Origin: Pseudomonas frederiksbergensis
GTDB taxonomy: Bacteria; Pseudomonadota; Gammaproteobacteria; Pseudomonadales; Pseudomonadaceae
NCBI RefSeq assembly: GCF_035751725.1
Contig: NZ_CP142104.1
Span: 4,464,001-4,528,000 of the forward strand
Direction of reading: 5' to 3'
Length of the DNA: 64,000 nt
Shown here: positions 28,661-37,147 of the stretch, one piece after another
Numbering within the stretch: the stretch's first letter is position 1
Layout of the letters: the number at the start of each line of letters is the position of its first letter
Made by a program: the position numbers and the translations under genes
The notes under the pieces: model-generated
Database searches by the model: none
Told to the model about the DNA's origin: nothing
The model's input: the letters and a program-made list of their open reading frames with translations, nothing else

Positions 28661-28887
28661 GCGCTCAGTGACGGTGCGGCCATTCGGCCTGTCCTGTCCG
28701 CAGGCACTGCAGTTCTCTACTGTTGTGCCGGCAGCCGGTGCGTGAAGCACCCATGACCGCTTCCCCTGTATCGGCAATATCCCGAAGTCCTGATGCTACG
28801 TCAGCTGTCAGCTCTGGTGCCGTGGCCGTCTGCATGACCGCATGCAGTGCGTATCACCAGATTAATTTCAATTCATTAGGTAATACT

Positions 28888-29088
28888 GTGACGAAAGACG
28901 AACTGCGCGCGGAACTTGAGCGCCAGGAACAACGTTACAAGGAAGTCTACGGCGGGGAGATCACCACCTACGCCGCGCAGCCCGAGCCGGAACGCAAACC
29001 TTGGCGTAAACGCGCCACCGTTCAGGACCAGGCTTTCAGCCAGGAACTTCAAAAGATGGAGAAGGAACTCAAGACCGAAGAAGGATGA
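28888..29088 (+). CDS. Small charged conserved protein, function unknown
   Basis: 66 residues from a GTG at 28888 ([23 protein letters not shown]), with AGG 8 bases before. It is almost entirely hydrophilic and probably helical, with two Glu/Lys/Gln-rich helices around a Pro-containing linker ([13 protein letters not shown]), no signal and no membrane segment. I recognise it only as a conserved Pseudomonas small protein. An ATG at 28753 in frame would add 45 residues of Ser/Ala-rich, unlikely sequence. It may be co-transcribed with nothing; pit follows 354 bp later. Confidence 0.7.
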   Translation: MTKDELRAELERQEQRYKEVYGGEITTYAAQPEPERKPWRKRATVQDQAFSQELQKMEKELKTEEG

Positions 29089-29442
29089 CCTCGCGCACTT
29101 GATGTTCTTGCCGACCGTGTCCGGTCGCCACCCAGGCCGGATTCGCAAAGGAATGCCCGCCAAAAGCGGGCCACCTTTACTGCCCAGCCATCGGTCGGGG
29201 AACTGGAAAGATCGCTCCTCCCTTCAGTTTTTTTCCCCCTGCTGGTCCCAACCGAGGCGAACCCGGCAACAGGGCTTTTGGCCTTGTAAACAAAGGCTTG
29301 CGCCTCCCAAACGGACCCCGCACGGGACAGGCCCGGCCCCGGTCGCTTAGCAGAAGATTGTTACCGATTAGCAGGCAATGCATCGATTAGTGAGGTTTTC
29401 TGGCATAATCGCGCCCCCTTATGACCGGGTCAGAAAACCTTC
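29089..29442. other. Intergenic region upstream of the phosphate transporter
   Basis: 354 bp. A GC hairpin GCCCGC-CAAAA-GCGGGC (29155-29171) without a good T tract may end the preceding gene. A CATAAT (29404-29409) 34 bases before the next start is a plausible -10, though the -35 is weak. I see no coding sequence and no clear Pho box. Confidence 0.6.
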
Positions 29443-30918
29443 ATGATCGATTTATTCAGCGGACTGGATGCTTGGGTGCTCGTGAGCCTCTTGCTCGCCC
29501 TGGCTTTTGTCCTCGCCTTCGAGTTCATCAACGGCTTTCATGACACCGCTAACGCGGTTGCCACTGTTATCTACACCAAAGCCATGCCGCCTCACTTGGC
29601 GGTGTTCTTTTCCGGTGTGTTCAATTTCCTCGGCGTGCTGCTGGGTGGCGTGGGGGTGGCGTATGCCATCGTTCACTTGCTGCCAGTGGAACTGCTGATC
29701 AACGTGAACACCGGACACGGGTTGGCCATGGTGTTCTCGCTGCTCGCGGCGGCCATCACCTGGAACCTGGGCACCTGGTACTTCGGTATCCCTGCGTCCA
29801 GCTCCCATACCCTGATCGGCTCGATCCTCGGCGTCGGCCTGGCCAACGCACTGATCAACGACATTGCGCTGCGCGATGGGGTGAATTGGCAGAAAGCGAT
29901 CGATATCGGGGCTTCCCTGGTGTTCTCGCCCATGGCCGGCTTCCTGATCGCCGCCCTGGTGTTGATCAGTCTGAAATGGTGGCGCCCGCTGTCGAAGATG
30001 CACAAGACGCCGGAACAGCGCCGCAAGATCGACGACAAGAAACATCCGCCATTCTGGAATCGCCTGGTACTGGTGATCTCCGCCATGGCCGTCAGCTTCG
30101 TCCACGGCTCCAACGACGGCCAGAAAGGTATCGGCCTGATCATGCTGGTGTTGATCGGTATCGTGCCCGCACAGTTCGTTCTCGACCTGAACAGCACCAC
30201 CTACCAGATCGAGCGGACTCGCGACGCGACCCTGCACTTGAGCCAGTTCTACAAGCGCAACAGCGAGTCCCTTGGCGAATTCCTCGCCTTGGGCAAGAGC
30301 GTCGAAGGCGACCTGCCGGAGAAATTCCGCTGCAACCCGCAACAGACCGAACCGACCATCAACGCGCTGCTCGACACGCTGAAAGGCGTTGCGGACTATC
30401 ATTCGCTGCCGTCGGAAAGCCGTATCGAGGTGCGCCGCTACTTGCTCTGCCTGGATGACACGGCGAAGAAGGTCGGCAAGCTGCCAGGCTTGGCGGCGCG
30501 TGAGAAAGACGACCTGAACAAGCTGCGCAAGGACCTGACGGCGACTACCGAATACGCGCCGTTCTGGGTAATCCTGGCGGTCGCGTTGGCACTGGGCCTT
30601 GGCACCATGGTCGGTTGGAAACGCGTGGTACTGACCATCGGCGAGAAGATCGGCAAGCAAGGCATGACCTACGCCCAAGGCATGTCGGCCCAGATCACCA
30701 CCGCCTGCATGATTGGCGCGGCGAACATCTTCAGCCTGCCGGTTTCCACCACTCACGTATTGTCTTCCGGCGTGGCGGGCACCATGGTCGCCAACAAGAG
30801 CGGCCTGCAAGGCGGCACGGTCAAGACCATCCTCCTGGCCTGGGTGCTGACCTTGCCGGCGACAGTGGCGCTGTCGGCGGCGCTGTTCTGGCTGGCGTCC
30901 AAGGCCATCAGCGGCTGA
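29443..30918 (+). CDS. Low-affinity inorganic phosphate transporter (PiT family)
   Basis: 491 residues. The two PiT signature repeats are visible: NGFHDTANAVATVIYTKAM in the N-terminal half (~27-45) and FVHGSNDGQKGIGLIMLVLIG (~219-239), each at the start of a membrane-inserted half; a third related piece is GAANIFSLPVSTTHVLSSGVAG near the end. About 9-10 helices, with a large cytoplasmic loop at ~255-365. It symports metal-phosphate with protons in the inner membrane and is normally constitutive. A clear terminator follows. Confidence 0.92.
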   Translation: MIDLFSGLDAWVLVSLLLALAFVLAFEFINGFHDTANAVATVIYTKAMPPHLAVFFSGVFNFLGVLLGGVGVAYAIVHLLPVELLINVNTGHGLAMVFSLLAAAITWNLGTWYFGIPASSSHTLIGSILGVGLANALINDIALRDGVNWQKAIDIGASLVFSPMAGFLIAALVLISLKWWRPLSKMHKTPEQRRKIDDKKHPPFWNRLVLVISAMAVSFVHGSNDGQKGIGLIMLVLIGIVPAQFVLDLNSTTYQIERTRDATLHLSQFYKRNSESLGEFLALGKSVEGDLPEKFRCNPQQTEPTINALLDTLKGVADYHSLPSESRIEVRRYLLCLDDTAKKVGKLPGLAAREKDDLNKLRKDLTATTEYAPFWVILAVALALGLGTMVGWKRVVLTIGEKIGKQGMTYAQGMSAQITTACMIGAANIFSLPVSTTHVLSSGVAGTMVANKSGLQGGTVKTILLAWVLTLPATVALSAALFWLASKAISG

Positions 30919-30935
30919 GCCCTCGGCAGTAATTG

Positions 30936-30971
30936 AAAAAGGTGCGTTCCTTGCGGTTCGCACCTTTTTTT
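30936..30971 (+). terminator. Terminator after the PiT gene
   Basis: AAAAAGGTGCG and CGCACCTTTTT around a 12-base loop, followed by further T. It is 17 bases after the stop. Confidence 0.92.
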
Positions 30972-31042
30972 ATGCCCGGACACCTGACTCCTGCGAGCAC
31001 GCTCCCACAAATGGCTTTTGTGTGAAATAGGAAAGTCTGCCC

Positions 31043-31068
31043 AAAAAAAAGGGCGACCGAAGTCGCCC
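31043..31068 (-). terminator. Terminator of the CcoM-like small gene
   Basis: On the minus strand GGGCGAC, loop TTCG, GTCGCCC, then eight T. It starts 36 bases beyond the small gene's stop and has the canonical shape. Confidence 0.92.
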
Positions 31069-31103
31069 AAAATGCCTTGCGTGCTCGTTGTCGCTGGAAA
31101 GAC

Positions 31104-31220
31104 CTACGGCTTCTTGCGCTTGTGTGCATCTTTCCAGATGAATAATCCAAAACCTGCGAAGAACACGAACATGAGGCCAACCGTCAACACACCGGCAAAC
31201 ACCACATTATCGAAAAACAT
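31104..31220 (-). CDS. 38-residue single-helix membrane protein, probably CcoM-like cbb3 oxidase subunit
   Basis: ATG at 31218-31220 with an excellent AGGAGG six bases upstream, and its own terminator after the TAG. The product is MFFDNVVFAGVLTVGLMFVF plus a Phe/Gly-rich end of the helix, then IWKDAHKRKKP: a short N-terminus outside, one membrane helix (~8-30) and a basic cytoplasmic tail. This fits my recollection of CcoM, the tiny accessory subunit of the cbb3 cytochrome c oxidase described in P. stutzeri. Two ANR-type dyads upstream support a role in low-oxygen respiration. The family call is from memory and should be checked; that it is a real small gene is well supported. Confidence 0.75.
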   Translation of the reverse strand: MFFDNVVFAGVLTVGLMFVFFAGFGLFIWKDAHKRKKP

Positions 31221-31286
31221 GACTGGCCTCCTGGTCTTGCCCCTGTTTCGTTGGAGCCAAGTTAACCAATCAGGCCTGGATGAAAA

Positions 31287-31300
31287 TTGACCGGCGTCAA
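31287..31300 (-). promoter_or_regulatory. ANR-type dyad TTGAC-N4-GTCAA
   Basis: A perfect dyad that differs from the FNR/ANR consensus TTGAT-N4-ATCAA only by symmetric T-to-C and A-to-G changes. It is centred 73 bp before the small gene's ATG, which suits an activator site at -41.5 with a ~32-base leader. Confidence 0.5.
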
Positions 31301-31336
31301 TAACGCTCGCGACGGAGCGAAAAGGAGGGGGAATAA

Positions 31337-31350
31337 CTGATCTGCATCAA
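31337..31350 (-). promoter_or_regulatory. ANR-type dyad CTGAT-N4-ATCAA
   Basis: One mismatch from TTGAT-N4-ATCAA, 50 bases further upstream of the first dyad. It lies just after the stop of the upstream small basic protein gene. Confidence 0.5.
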
Positions 31351-31365
31351 TGAATCGAGGGGGGC

Positions 31366-31527
31366 TCAGCGCTTTTTCGGTTTGTTTTTCGGTTTTTTCT
31401 TTGGCTTGCCCAGCGGCATGGCCTGCTCGAAAGCCTGGCGAACTTCATTGAGGCGTTTTTCATTGAGGTCGTGAACGCGCTTGGCACGCTCAGCGCCCAG
31501 GTCAATCAGCTTGTTTTCTTGGCTCAT
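31366..31527 (-). CDS. Small basic protein with Lys/Pro tail
   Basis: 53 residues from the ATG at 31525-31527 (MSQENKLIDLGAERAKRVHDLNEKRLNEVRQAFE). The first two thirds should be one amphipathic helix; the last 16 residues are almost only Lys, Pro and Arg (KPKKKPKNKPKKR). That suggests nucleic-acid or membrane-surface binding. No family recognised beyond conserved in Pseudomonas. Upstream extension in frame has no coding character. It precedes the CcoM-like gene on the same strand, with ANR-type dyads between. Confidence 0.7.
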   Translation of the reverse strand: MSQENKLIDLGAERAKRVHDLNEKRLNEVRQAFEQAMPLGKPKKKPKNKPKKR

Positions 31528-31619
31528 GGTGTGTCGGCATCGTACGGTGAATTGCGAATGCGCCCATGATGCGGACTGTAGCCGGCCTTGACCAGCCCGA
31601 CCGTCTCGGCAGGCCTGGA

Positions 31620-31961
31620 TCAGATCTGGATATCGACCCACAGGCCTTGGCGCGCCTCTCCTTCCACCAGCGGTACGACCGGCACGGTGTTATCGGCGTT
31701 CAGCTCGGTGCCCGGCACCGCCAGGTGCTCCTCGGGATCTTCATCGGCTTCACGGCGGCGCCGTTCCCGGTCCTGCTGGCGACGCTGTTCCTCGCGCAGC
31801 AATAAAGCGGTTTCTTCAGGATCACGCTTTTGCAGGTCGATGGTGCTTTCGTTGGAGCTTTGCTGGACAGGGACCACGGGCGGAATATCCGGTCGCGGAC
31901 GGATCGGATCCTGCTGCGCGGTAACGGGTACGGCGCTCAAAGGAAGCATGGGTGGCAACAT
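31620..31961 (-). CDS. Conserved hypothetical protein with charged coiled-coil centre
   Basis: 113 residues from the ATG at 31959-31961, with AGGAGA 5-8 bases before. Pro-rich N-terminus (PIRPRPDIPPVVPVQ), then a highly charged, probably coiled-coil stretch LQKRDPEETALLLREEQRRQ (43-62) followed by QDRERRRREADED, and a hydrophobic tail ending GLWVDIQI. Relatives in Pseudomonas have sometimes been labelled aspartate-semialdehyde dehydrogenase, but nothing here supports that enzyme. Function unknown. Divergent from rapA. Confidence 0.72.
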   Translation of the reverse strand: MLPPMLPLSAVPVTAQQDPIRPRPDIPPVVPVQQSSNESTIDLQKRDPEETALLLREEQRRQQDRERRRREADEDPEEHLAVPGTELNADNTVPVVPLVEGEARQGLWVDIQI

Positions 31962-32210
31962 AAAGGTCTCCTGTCTTCAGGTTGTCGGCTGTGGCGGGGC
32001 CAGCTTTAACCGCTGGTCCGAAAGTTGTGACCCGGTTGGCATTCCGCCCTGCCGGCCCACAAGCTTGTTTGATCGCGCAACCCGTTTAAGTTCCCTTGGC
32101 CAGGTTGACGGGGCAAGCCTGCATGAGGCCGGGATATGTGCGTAAATCCTTTGGTCTGGCGGCTCATTCCGTTAAGATAGCCGGCTTTTTCACGGCGGGA
32201 GTCAGGCAGC

Positions 32211-35057
32211 ATGGCGCAGCAGTATCAACCGGGGCAACGCTGGATCAGTGACAGCGAAGCCGAGCTGGGTTTAGGCACCGTTCTGGCACAGGATGGCCGC
32301 TTGTTGACCGTGCTCTATCCGGCCACTGGCGACACTCGCCAGTACGCGCTACGGAATGCGCCCCTGACCCGCGTTCGGTTTTCGCCGGGCGACGTGATCA
32401 CTCATTTCGAAGGCTGGAAAATGACCGTGCGCGAAGTCGACGATGTCGACGGATTGCTGGTCTACCACGGTCTGAATGGGCAGAACGAAGTCGTCACGCT
32501 GCCGGAAACCCAGCTGTCGAACTTTATCCAGTTCCGCCTGGCCAGCGACCGCCTGTTTGCCGGCCAGATCGATCCACTGGCCTGGTTCTCCCTGCGGTAC
32601 CACACCCTGGAACATACCAGCCGCCAATTGCAGTCCCCGCTCTGGGGCCTGGGCGGCGTCCGCGCCCAACCCATTGCCCACCAACTGCACATCGCCCGTG
32701 AAGTGGCTGATCGCATTGCGCCACGCGTGCTGCTAGCGGACGAAGTGGGCCTGGGCAAGACCATCGAAGCCGGCCTGATCATCCACCGCCAGCTGCTTTC
32801 CGGGCGCGCCAGCCGCATCCTGATCCTGGTCCCGGAAAACCTCCAGCATCAATGGCTGGTGGAAATGCGCCGACGCTTCAATCTGCAGGTTGCGCTGTTC
32901 GACGAAGAACGTTTCATCGAAAGCGATGCCAGCAATCCATTCGAAGACACCCAACTGGCGCTGGTGGCGCTGGAGTGGCTGGTGGACGACGAGAAGGCCC
33001 AGGACGCGCTGTTTGCCGCCGGCTGGGACTTGATGGTGGTCGACGAAGCCCATCACCTGGTCTGGCATGAAGACCATGTCAGCCCCCAATACGCACTGGT
33101 CGAGCAACTTGCCGAAACCATTCCCGGCGTACTGCTGCTGACCGCGACGCCGGAGCAATTGGGCCAGGACAGCCATTTCGCCCGCCTGCGCCTGCTGGAC
33201 CCGAACCGCTTCCACGACCTGCAAGCCTTCCGCGCCGAAAGCGAGAACTATCGCCCGGTGGCCGAAGCCGTCCAGGAACTGCTGGACAAAGGTCGCCTGT
33301 CGCCCGAAGCCCACCAGACCATCCATGGTTTCCTGGGCAACGAAGGCGAAGCGCTGCTGACCGCCGTCAATGATGGCGACATCGAAGCCAGCGCCCGCCT
33401 GGTTCGCGAATTGCTCGACCGCCATGGCACCGGCCGGGTGCTGTTCCGCAATACCCGCGCCGCCGTACAGGGCTTCCCGGAGCGCAAGCTGCACGCCTAT
33501 CCGCTGCCTTGCCCGGACGAATACCTCGAACTGCCGCTGGGCGATCACGCCGAGCTGTACCCGGAAGTCAGCTTCCAGGCCCAGCCGGACGCCAGCGAAG
33601 AAGAGCGCTGGTGGAAATTCGACCCGCGCGTCGAATGGCTGATCGACCAGCTGAAAATGCTCAAGCGCACCAAGGTCCTGGTGATCTGCGCCCACGCCGA
33701 AACTGCCATGGACCTGGAAGATGCCCTGCGCGTACGCTCCGGCATCCCGGCCACGGTGTTCCATGAAGGCATGAACATTCTGGAACGCGACCGCGCCGCC
33801 GCTTACTTCGCCGATGAAGAATTCGGCGCGCAAGTATTGATCTGTTCGGAAATCGGCAGCGAAGGTCGCAACTTCCAGTTCGCTCATCACTTGGTCCTGT
33901 TCGATCTGCCGTCGCACCCGGACCTGCTGGAACAGCGGATCGGCCGCCTGGACCGTATCGGCCAGAAACACACAATCGAGCTGCACGTGCCCTACCTGGA
34001 AACCAGCCCGCAAGCGCGGCTGTTCCAGTGGTATCACGAAGCGCTGAATGCCTTTCTCAATACCTGCCCGACCGGCAATGCCTTGCAGCACCAGTTCGGC
34101 CCGCGCCTGCTGCCGCTGCTGGAAGAAGCCGACGATGGCGATTGGCAAGCGCTGATCGACGAGGCCCGCGCAGAACGCGAGCGCCTGGAAGCCGAACTGC
34201 ACACCGGCCGTGACCGCCTGCTGGAGCTCAACTCCGGCGGCGCGGGTGAAGGCGATGCGCTGGTGGAAGCCATTCTCGAACAGGACGACCAGTTTGCCCT
34301 GCCGATCTATATGGAGACTTTGTTCGACGCCTTCGGCATCGACAGCGAGGACCACTCCGACAACGCGCTGATCCTCAAGCCGAGCGAAAAAATGCTCGAC
34401 GCCAGCTTCCCCTTGGGCGACGACGAAGGCGTGACCATCACCTACGACCGCAACCAGGCCTTGTCTCGCGAAGACATGCAGTTCATTACCTGGGAGCACC
34501 CGATGGTGCAAGGCGGCATGGACCTGGTGCTGTCCGGTTCCATGGGCAACACCGCCGTGGCGCTGATCAAGAACAAGGCGCTCAAGCCCGGCACTGTGTT
34601 GCTGGAGCTGCTCTATGTCAGTGAGGTGGTTGCGCCGCGCTCACTGCAACTGGGTCGCTACCTGCCACCGGCCGCCCTGCGCTGCCTGTTGGACGCCAAC
34701 GGCAACGACCTGGCCGCCCGGGTCTCGTTCGAAACCCTGAACGACCAGCTCGAAAGCGTGCCCCGCGCCAGCGCCAACAAGTTCATCCAGGCCCAGCGCG
34801 ACCAGCTCGCGCCGCGGATCAACGCCGGCGAGCAGAAGATCACCCCGCGCCATGCCGAGCGCGTGGCCGAGGCTCAACGTCGTCTTGCGGCTGATACCGA
34901 AGAAGAATTGGCACGTTTGACCGCCCTGCAAGCGGTCAACCCTACCGTTCGGGATAGCGAGCTGGAGGCCTTGCGCCAGCAGCGTGAGCAAGGGTTGGCG
35001 ATGCTGGAGAAGGCGGCGTTGCGGTTGGAGGCGATTCGGGTATTGGTGGCGGGCTGA
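32211..35057 (+). CDS. rapA: RNA polymerase-associated ATP-dependent translocase RapA (HepA)
   Basis: 948 residues, typical of RapA. It is a Swi2/Snf2-type ATPase that rides with core RNA polymerase and recycles it after termination under salt or stress. N-terminal Tudor-like domains (~1-110: [17 protein letters not shown]), helicase lobe 1 with Walker [16 protein letters not shown] (~176-190) and DEAH box [10 protein letters not shown] (~277-286), lobe 2 with [18 protein letters not shown] and the arginine finger block [11 protein letters not shown] (~577-587), then spacer and C-terminal domains with charged helices. It stands alone. Confidence 0.95.
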   Translation: MAQQYQPGQRWISDSEAELGLGTVLAQDGRLLTVLYPATGDTRQYALRNAPLTRVRFSPGDVITHFEGWKMTVREVDDVDGLLVYHGLNGQNEVVTLPETQLSNFIQFRLASDRLFAGQIDPLAWFSLRYHTLEHTSRQLQSPLWGLGGVRAQPIAHQLHIAREVADRIAPRVLLADEVGLGKTIEAGLIIHRQLLSGRASRILILVPENLQHQWLVEMRRRFNLQVALFDEERFIESDASNPFEDTQLALVALEWLVDDEKAQDALFAAGWDLMVVDEAHHLVWHEDHVSPQYALVEQLAETIPGVLLLTATPEQLGQDSHFARLRLLDPNRFHDLQAFRAESENYRPVAEAVQELLDKGRLSPEAHQTIHGFLGNEGEALLTAVNDGDIEASARLVRELLDRHGTGRVLFRNTRAAVQGFPERKLHAYPLPCPDEYLELPLGDHAELYPEVSFQAQPDASEEERWWKFDPRVEWLIDQLKMLKRTKVLVICAHAETAMDLEDALRVRSGIPATVFHEGMNILERDRAAAYFADEEFGAQVLICSEIGSEGRNFQFAHHLVLFDLPSHPDLLEQRIGRLDRIGQKHTIELHVPYLETSPQARLFQWYHEALNAFLNTCPTGNALQHQFGPRLLPLLEEADDGDWQALIDEARAERERLEAELHTGRDRLLELNSGGAGEGDALVEAILEQDDQFALPIYMETLFDAFGIDSEDHSDNALILKPSEKMLDASFPLGDDEGVTITYDRNQALSREDMQFITWEHPMVQGGMDLVLSGSMGNTAVALIKNKALKPGTVLLELLYVSEVVAPRSLQLGRYLPPAALRCLLDANGNDLAARVSFETLNDQLESVPRASANKFIQAQRDQLAPRINAGEQKITPRHAERVAEAQRRLAADTEEELARLTALQAVNPTVRDSELEALRQQREQGLAMLEKAALRLEAIRVLVAG

Positions 35058-35078
35058 TTTCGGCTGGGTTCATGGTCT

Positions 35079-35118
35079 TGGGTGTATAGCCGTTGCTGCG
35101 GCAGCGGCTATACACCCA
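35079..35118. repeat. 14-bp hairpin between convergent rapA and the Cache gene
   Basis: TGGGTGTATAGCCG faces CGGCTATACACCCA across a 12-base loop that contains TTGCTGCGGCAG. It resembles the outer tip of the long element at 14771 (a GGTATATATCC side with CTGCGGTAACGG) and is probably a short relative; it can also end both converging transcripts. Confidence 0.7.
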
Positions 35119-35129
35119 GAAACCAAAGA

Positions 35130-35972
35130 TCAAGGACTGTAATACCCCACCGCCACCAACAACCGTCCCGCCTTCTTCAAATACGCATGCTTGTTTTCAA
35201 CCCTCCCCGTCACCGGATTCTTCCAGCGATATTCGTACTCCCCCGTTTCCTGCTTGCCCATCATGCCCAGGATCGGCTCGCCCACCGGTTTCCCTTCCGG
35301 GTCCTTGACCTTGGTGAAATCGGTGTTGATCAGGCGCAGGTTAGTGCCGTGCCCAACATAACGGCGAGTATCGAGATCAACGACAAAGACATACAGATCG
35401 TCCTGAAGATAGCCACCCTTGAGGGAATTGATCGCCGTCAGGGTGGCTTTCTCGTTCTTCGATAGATCACCGGCGGCCTTGTCCAGCAGCGCCCTGGCCT
35501 GATCGGCCGACGCCCTGGGCAGGTAGTAGCCGACCGCCAGGATCCGCTCGCCCACTCGTTGGAAATACACGTGCTTGCGCTCGACCTTGCCATCCGCCCA
35601 GTTGTGCCAGCGGTACTCGGCCTGCTGGATACCGCTGCCTTCAGGGATCTTCAGGGCGTCCTTGAAAGCCTTGCGTAAATCCGGCCCCAACACCTCGGAC
35701 ACGTCTCGACCGATCAGCGCGGACGAGGGCCCGCCGCTGGCAAGCATCACGCCTTCGGTATCGACCACAAACACGTAGCGGTCCTTGTCGACGAATTCGC
35801 CTTGGCGGCTGAACGCGGCAAACGCCTTGTCACCCTGGTCATGGTAATAAGCCAGGGCCTTTTCAAGCAGCGTCCGGGCAGCCTGGCCGTCATCCGGCGT
35901 AGCAGCCTGGGCCTGTCCCAGCATCAGCACCATCATCGCAGCCAGCCAGGCCGTCCTTCGAATAAAACCCAT
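35130..35972 (-). CDS. Secreted protein with two tandem Cache domains
   Basis: 280 residues from the ATG at 35970-35972, after GAGGG. A signal peptide ends near residue 23 (LGQAQA-ATPDD). Two homologous single-Cache units follow (~30-145 and ~155-280): each has a helix (ARTLLEKALAYYHDQGDKAF; ARALLDKAAGDLSKNEKATL), then YVFVVDTEGVMLA or YVFVVDLDTRRYVGH, an EYRW(H/K)N strand and a closing VGERILAVGYYLP or AGRLLVAVGYYSP. It is a periplasmic ligand-binding protein without a transmembrane signalling domain, so it may sense or sequester a small carboxylate or amine for an unknown partner. Confidence 0.82.
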   Translation of the reverse strand: MGFIRRTAWLAAMMVLMLGQAQAATPDDGQAARTLLEKALAYYHDQGDKAFAAFSRQGEFVDKDRYVFVVDTEGVMLASGGPSSALIGRDVSEVLGPDLRKAFKDALKIPEGSGIQQAEYRWHNWADGKVERKHVYFQRVGERILAVGYYLPRASADQARALLDKAAGDLSKNEKATLTAINSLKGGYLQDDLYVFVVDLDTRRYVGHGTNLRLINTDFTKVKDPEGKPVGEPILGMMGKQETGEYEYRWKNPVTGRVENKHAYLKKAGRLLVAVGYYSP

Positions 35973-36070
35973 GGGCACGCCCTCGTTCTTGTTGGTGTTC
36001 CAAGAGCGTAGACGCCGCAGGGTAATGTTCGAGTATTCAGCGGACTGTTGCAGGTGAACCTGCAACGCCG

Positions 36071-36156
36071 GTGGGAGCGAGCCTGCTCGCGATGGCAACA
36101 TCAGCTCAATGAAGATGCCGGACAGGCTGGCGTCTTCGCGAGCAGGCTCGCACAGG
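36071..36156. repeat. Pair of inverted REP hairpins
   Basis: GTGGGAGCGAGCCTGCTCGC (from 36071) and TTCGCGAGCAGGCTCGCACA (within 36134-36156) face each other about 40 bases apart, a BIME-like doublet in the ~190-bp gap upstream of the Cache gene. Confidence 0.75.
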
Positions 36157-36161
36157 GTTCG

Positions 36162-37040
36162 TTACTGGGATCGGTTGCTCAGTTGCTGTTGCAGGTACTG
36201 GATCTGCGATTGCAGGGTGTTGATGTTGCGCGTCACCTGGCCACGGAAGGCATCGAACTCGGCGGTGTTGCCGGAACGGTTTTCCTGTTGGCTCTTGAGC
36301 ACGACCATGTCTTGCTCCAGACGGTCGATGGCCGAGTTGGAAGTGGCGCGTTTCAAGGCCGTGATGTCGGCACCGATGCTCTTGAGCTGGGCATCCAGGG
36401 CACCGCCCTCGCCTTGGTTCTTCAAGGCCGACACTTCGGCCGCCAACGCCTTGACCTGGGCCTGGAGTTCCTTGTTGGACGCTTGCAGCTGGGTGTTGGT
36501 GTTTTCCTGTTGCGAAGCCTGGGCGATCATCTTGGCCAGTTGTGTGTCGAGGTCGGCGGACGGGCCGAACGCGCCTTGCAGCGCCTTATATTGCTCTTGC
36601 AGCTTGCCCTCGAATTGCCGGTTTTGCTCCTGCAGCTTGTTTTCCAACTGTTTGATCTGCAGTTTCAAGGCTTCGCTGTCGCTCATGACGTTGGATTGTC
36701 CGGCGACCACCTTGCCGGAAATGTCCTGCAGGCGACCAGCCGCGTCCTCACTGATCCGGGCGAAGCTTTCCTGAGTGGCCACCAATTGTTGTTCCATCAT
36801 GGAAATCTGCTGGAAACTCCACCACGCCAGGAAAGCCAGTGCGCAGAGCAAGGCGCCGACCAACGCCCACAGCGGCCCGGTGGTCGGAGCCTTGACCTTG
36901 GCCGCGGCGACGGACGCCGGACGCGCCTGCACGTGGGGCTGGCGGTTGCTCAGGAAGTCATCGTCATCGGGGATGTCCGCCCGCATCCGCAGGCTCGGTA
37001 CATCGTCGAAGTCGTCGTTGGCATCGTTACGCGTGGGCAT
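36162..37040 (-). CDS. Membrane-anchored coiled-coil protein
   Basis: 292 residues from the ATG at 37038-37040. An acidic N-terminus (MPTRNDANDDFDDV), a basic Ala/Pro stretch, one membrane helix at ~58-78 (GPLWALVGALLCALAFLAWW), then ~210 residues of heptad-rich Gln/Leu/Lys coiled coil (LKLQIKQLENKLQEQNRQ and similar) in the periplasm. Often annotated as a chromosome-segregation ATPase-like protein, but there is no Walker motif; that label reflects coiled-coil similarity only. Function unknown. It lies on the same strand as the next gene, 107 bp after it. Confidence 0.75.
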   Translation of the reverse strand: MPTRNDANDDFDDVPSLRMRADIPDDDDFLSNRQPHVQARPASVAAAKVKAPTTGPLWALVGALLCALAFLAWWSFQQISMMEQQLVATQESFARISEDAAGRLQDISGKVVAGQSNVMSDSEALKLQIKQLENKLQEQNRQFEGKLQEQYKALQGAFGPSADLDTQLAKMIAQASQQENTNTQLQASNKELQAQVKALAAEVSALKNQGEGGALDAQLKSIGADITALKRATSNSAIDRLEQDMVVLKSQQENRSGNTAEFDAFRGQVTRNINTLQSQIQYLQQQLSNRSQ

Positions 37041-37147
37041 GGGTTCAACCTTTGGAAAATCGGTGGTGACTCGATGCGGCGAGTATAACCCCCTCGCCCG
37101 CCGCACCCATTGACCCCGAACCGGGCACTCGGTTCATGACGGGGCGA

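Larger units (their letters stand above)
28329..28887. other. Intergenic region pcaR to small protein gene
   Basis: 559 bp. The first ~110 bp hold the PcaR boxes. The remainder has a TATAAT and a GC-rich stretch with short inverted repeats (28676-28745). An in-frame ATG at 28753 could extend the downstream gene by 45 residues, but that extension has no coding character. No other gene is visible. Confidence 0.6.

Noticed and set aside
28676..28745. Riboswitch in the leader before the 66-residue gene
   Set aside because: GC-rich with short inverted repeats, but no known riboswitch core is recognisable.
29452..30963. Minus-strand frame of ~500 codons opposite the phosphate transporter
   Set aside because: Shadow frame with Gln/His/Arg-rich composition; the plus strand has both PiT signatures.
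30991..31012. REP element after the phosphate transporter
   Set aside because: A fragment only (TGCGAGCACGCTCCCACA); no hairpin can form.
32733..34511. Minus-strand frame of ~590 codons opposite rapA
   Set aside because: Shadow frame; rapA motifs are intact on the plus strand.
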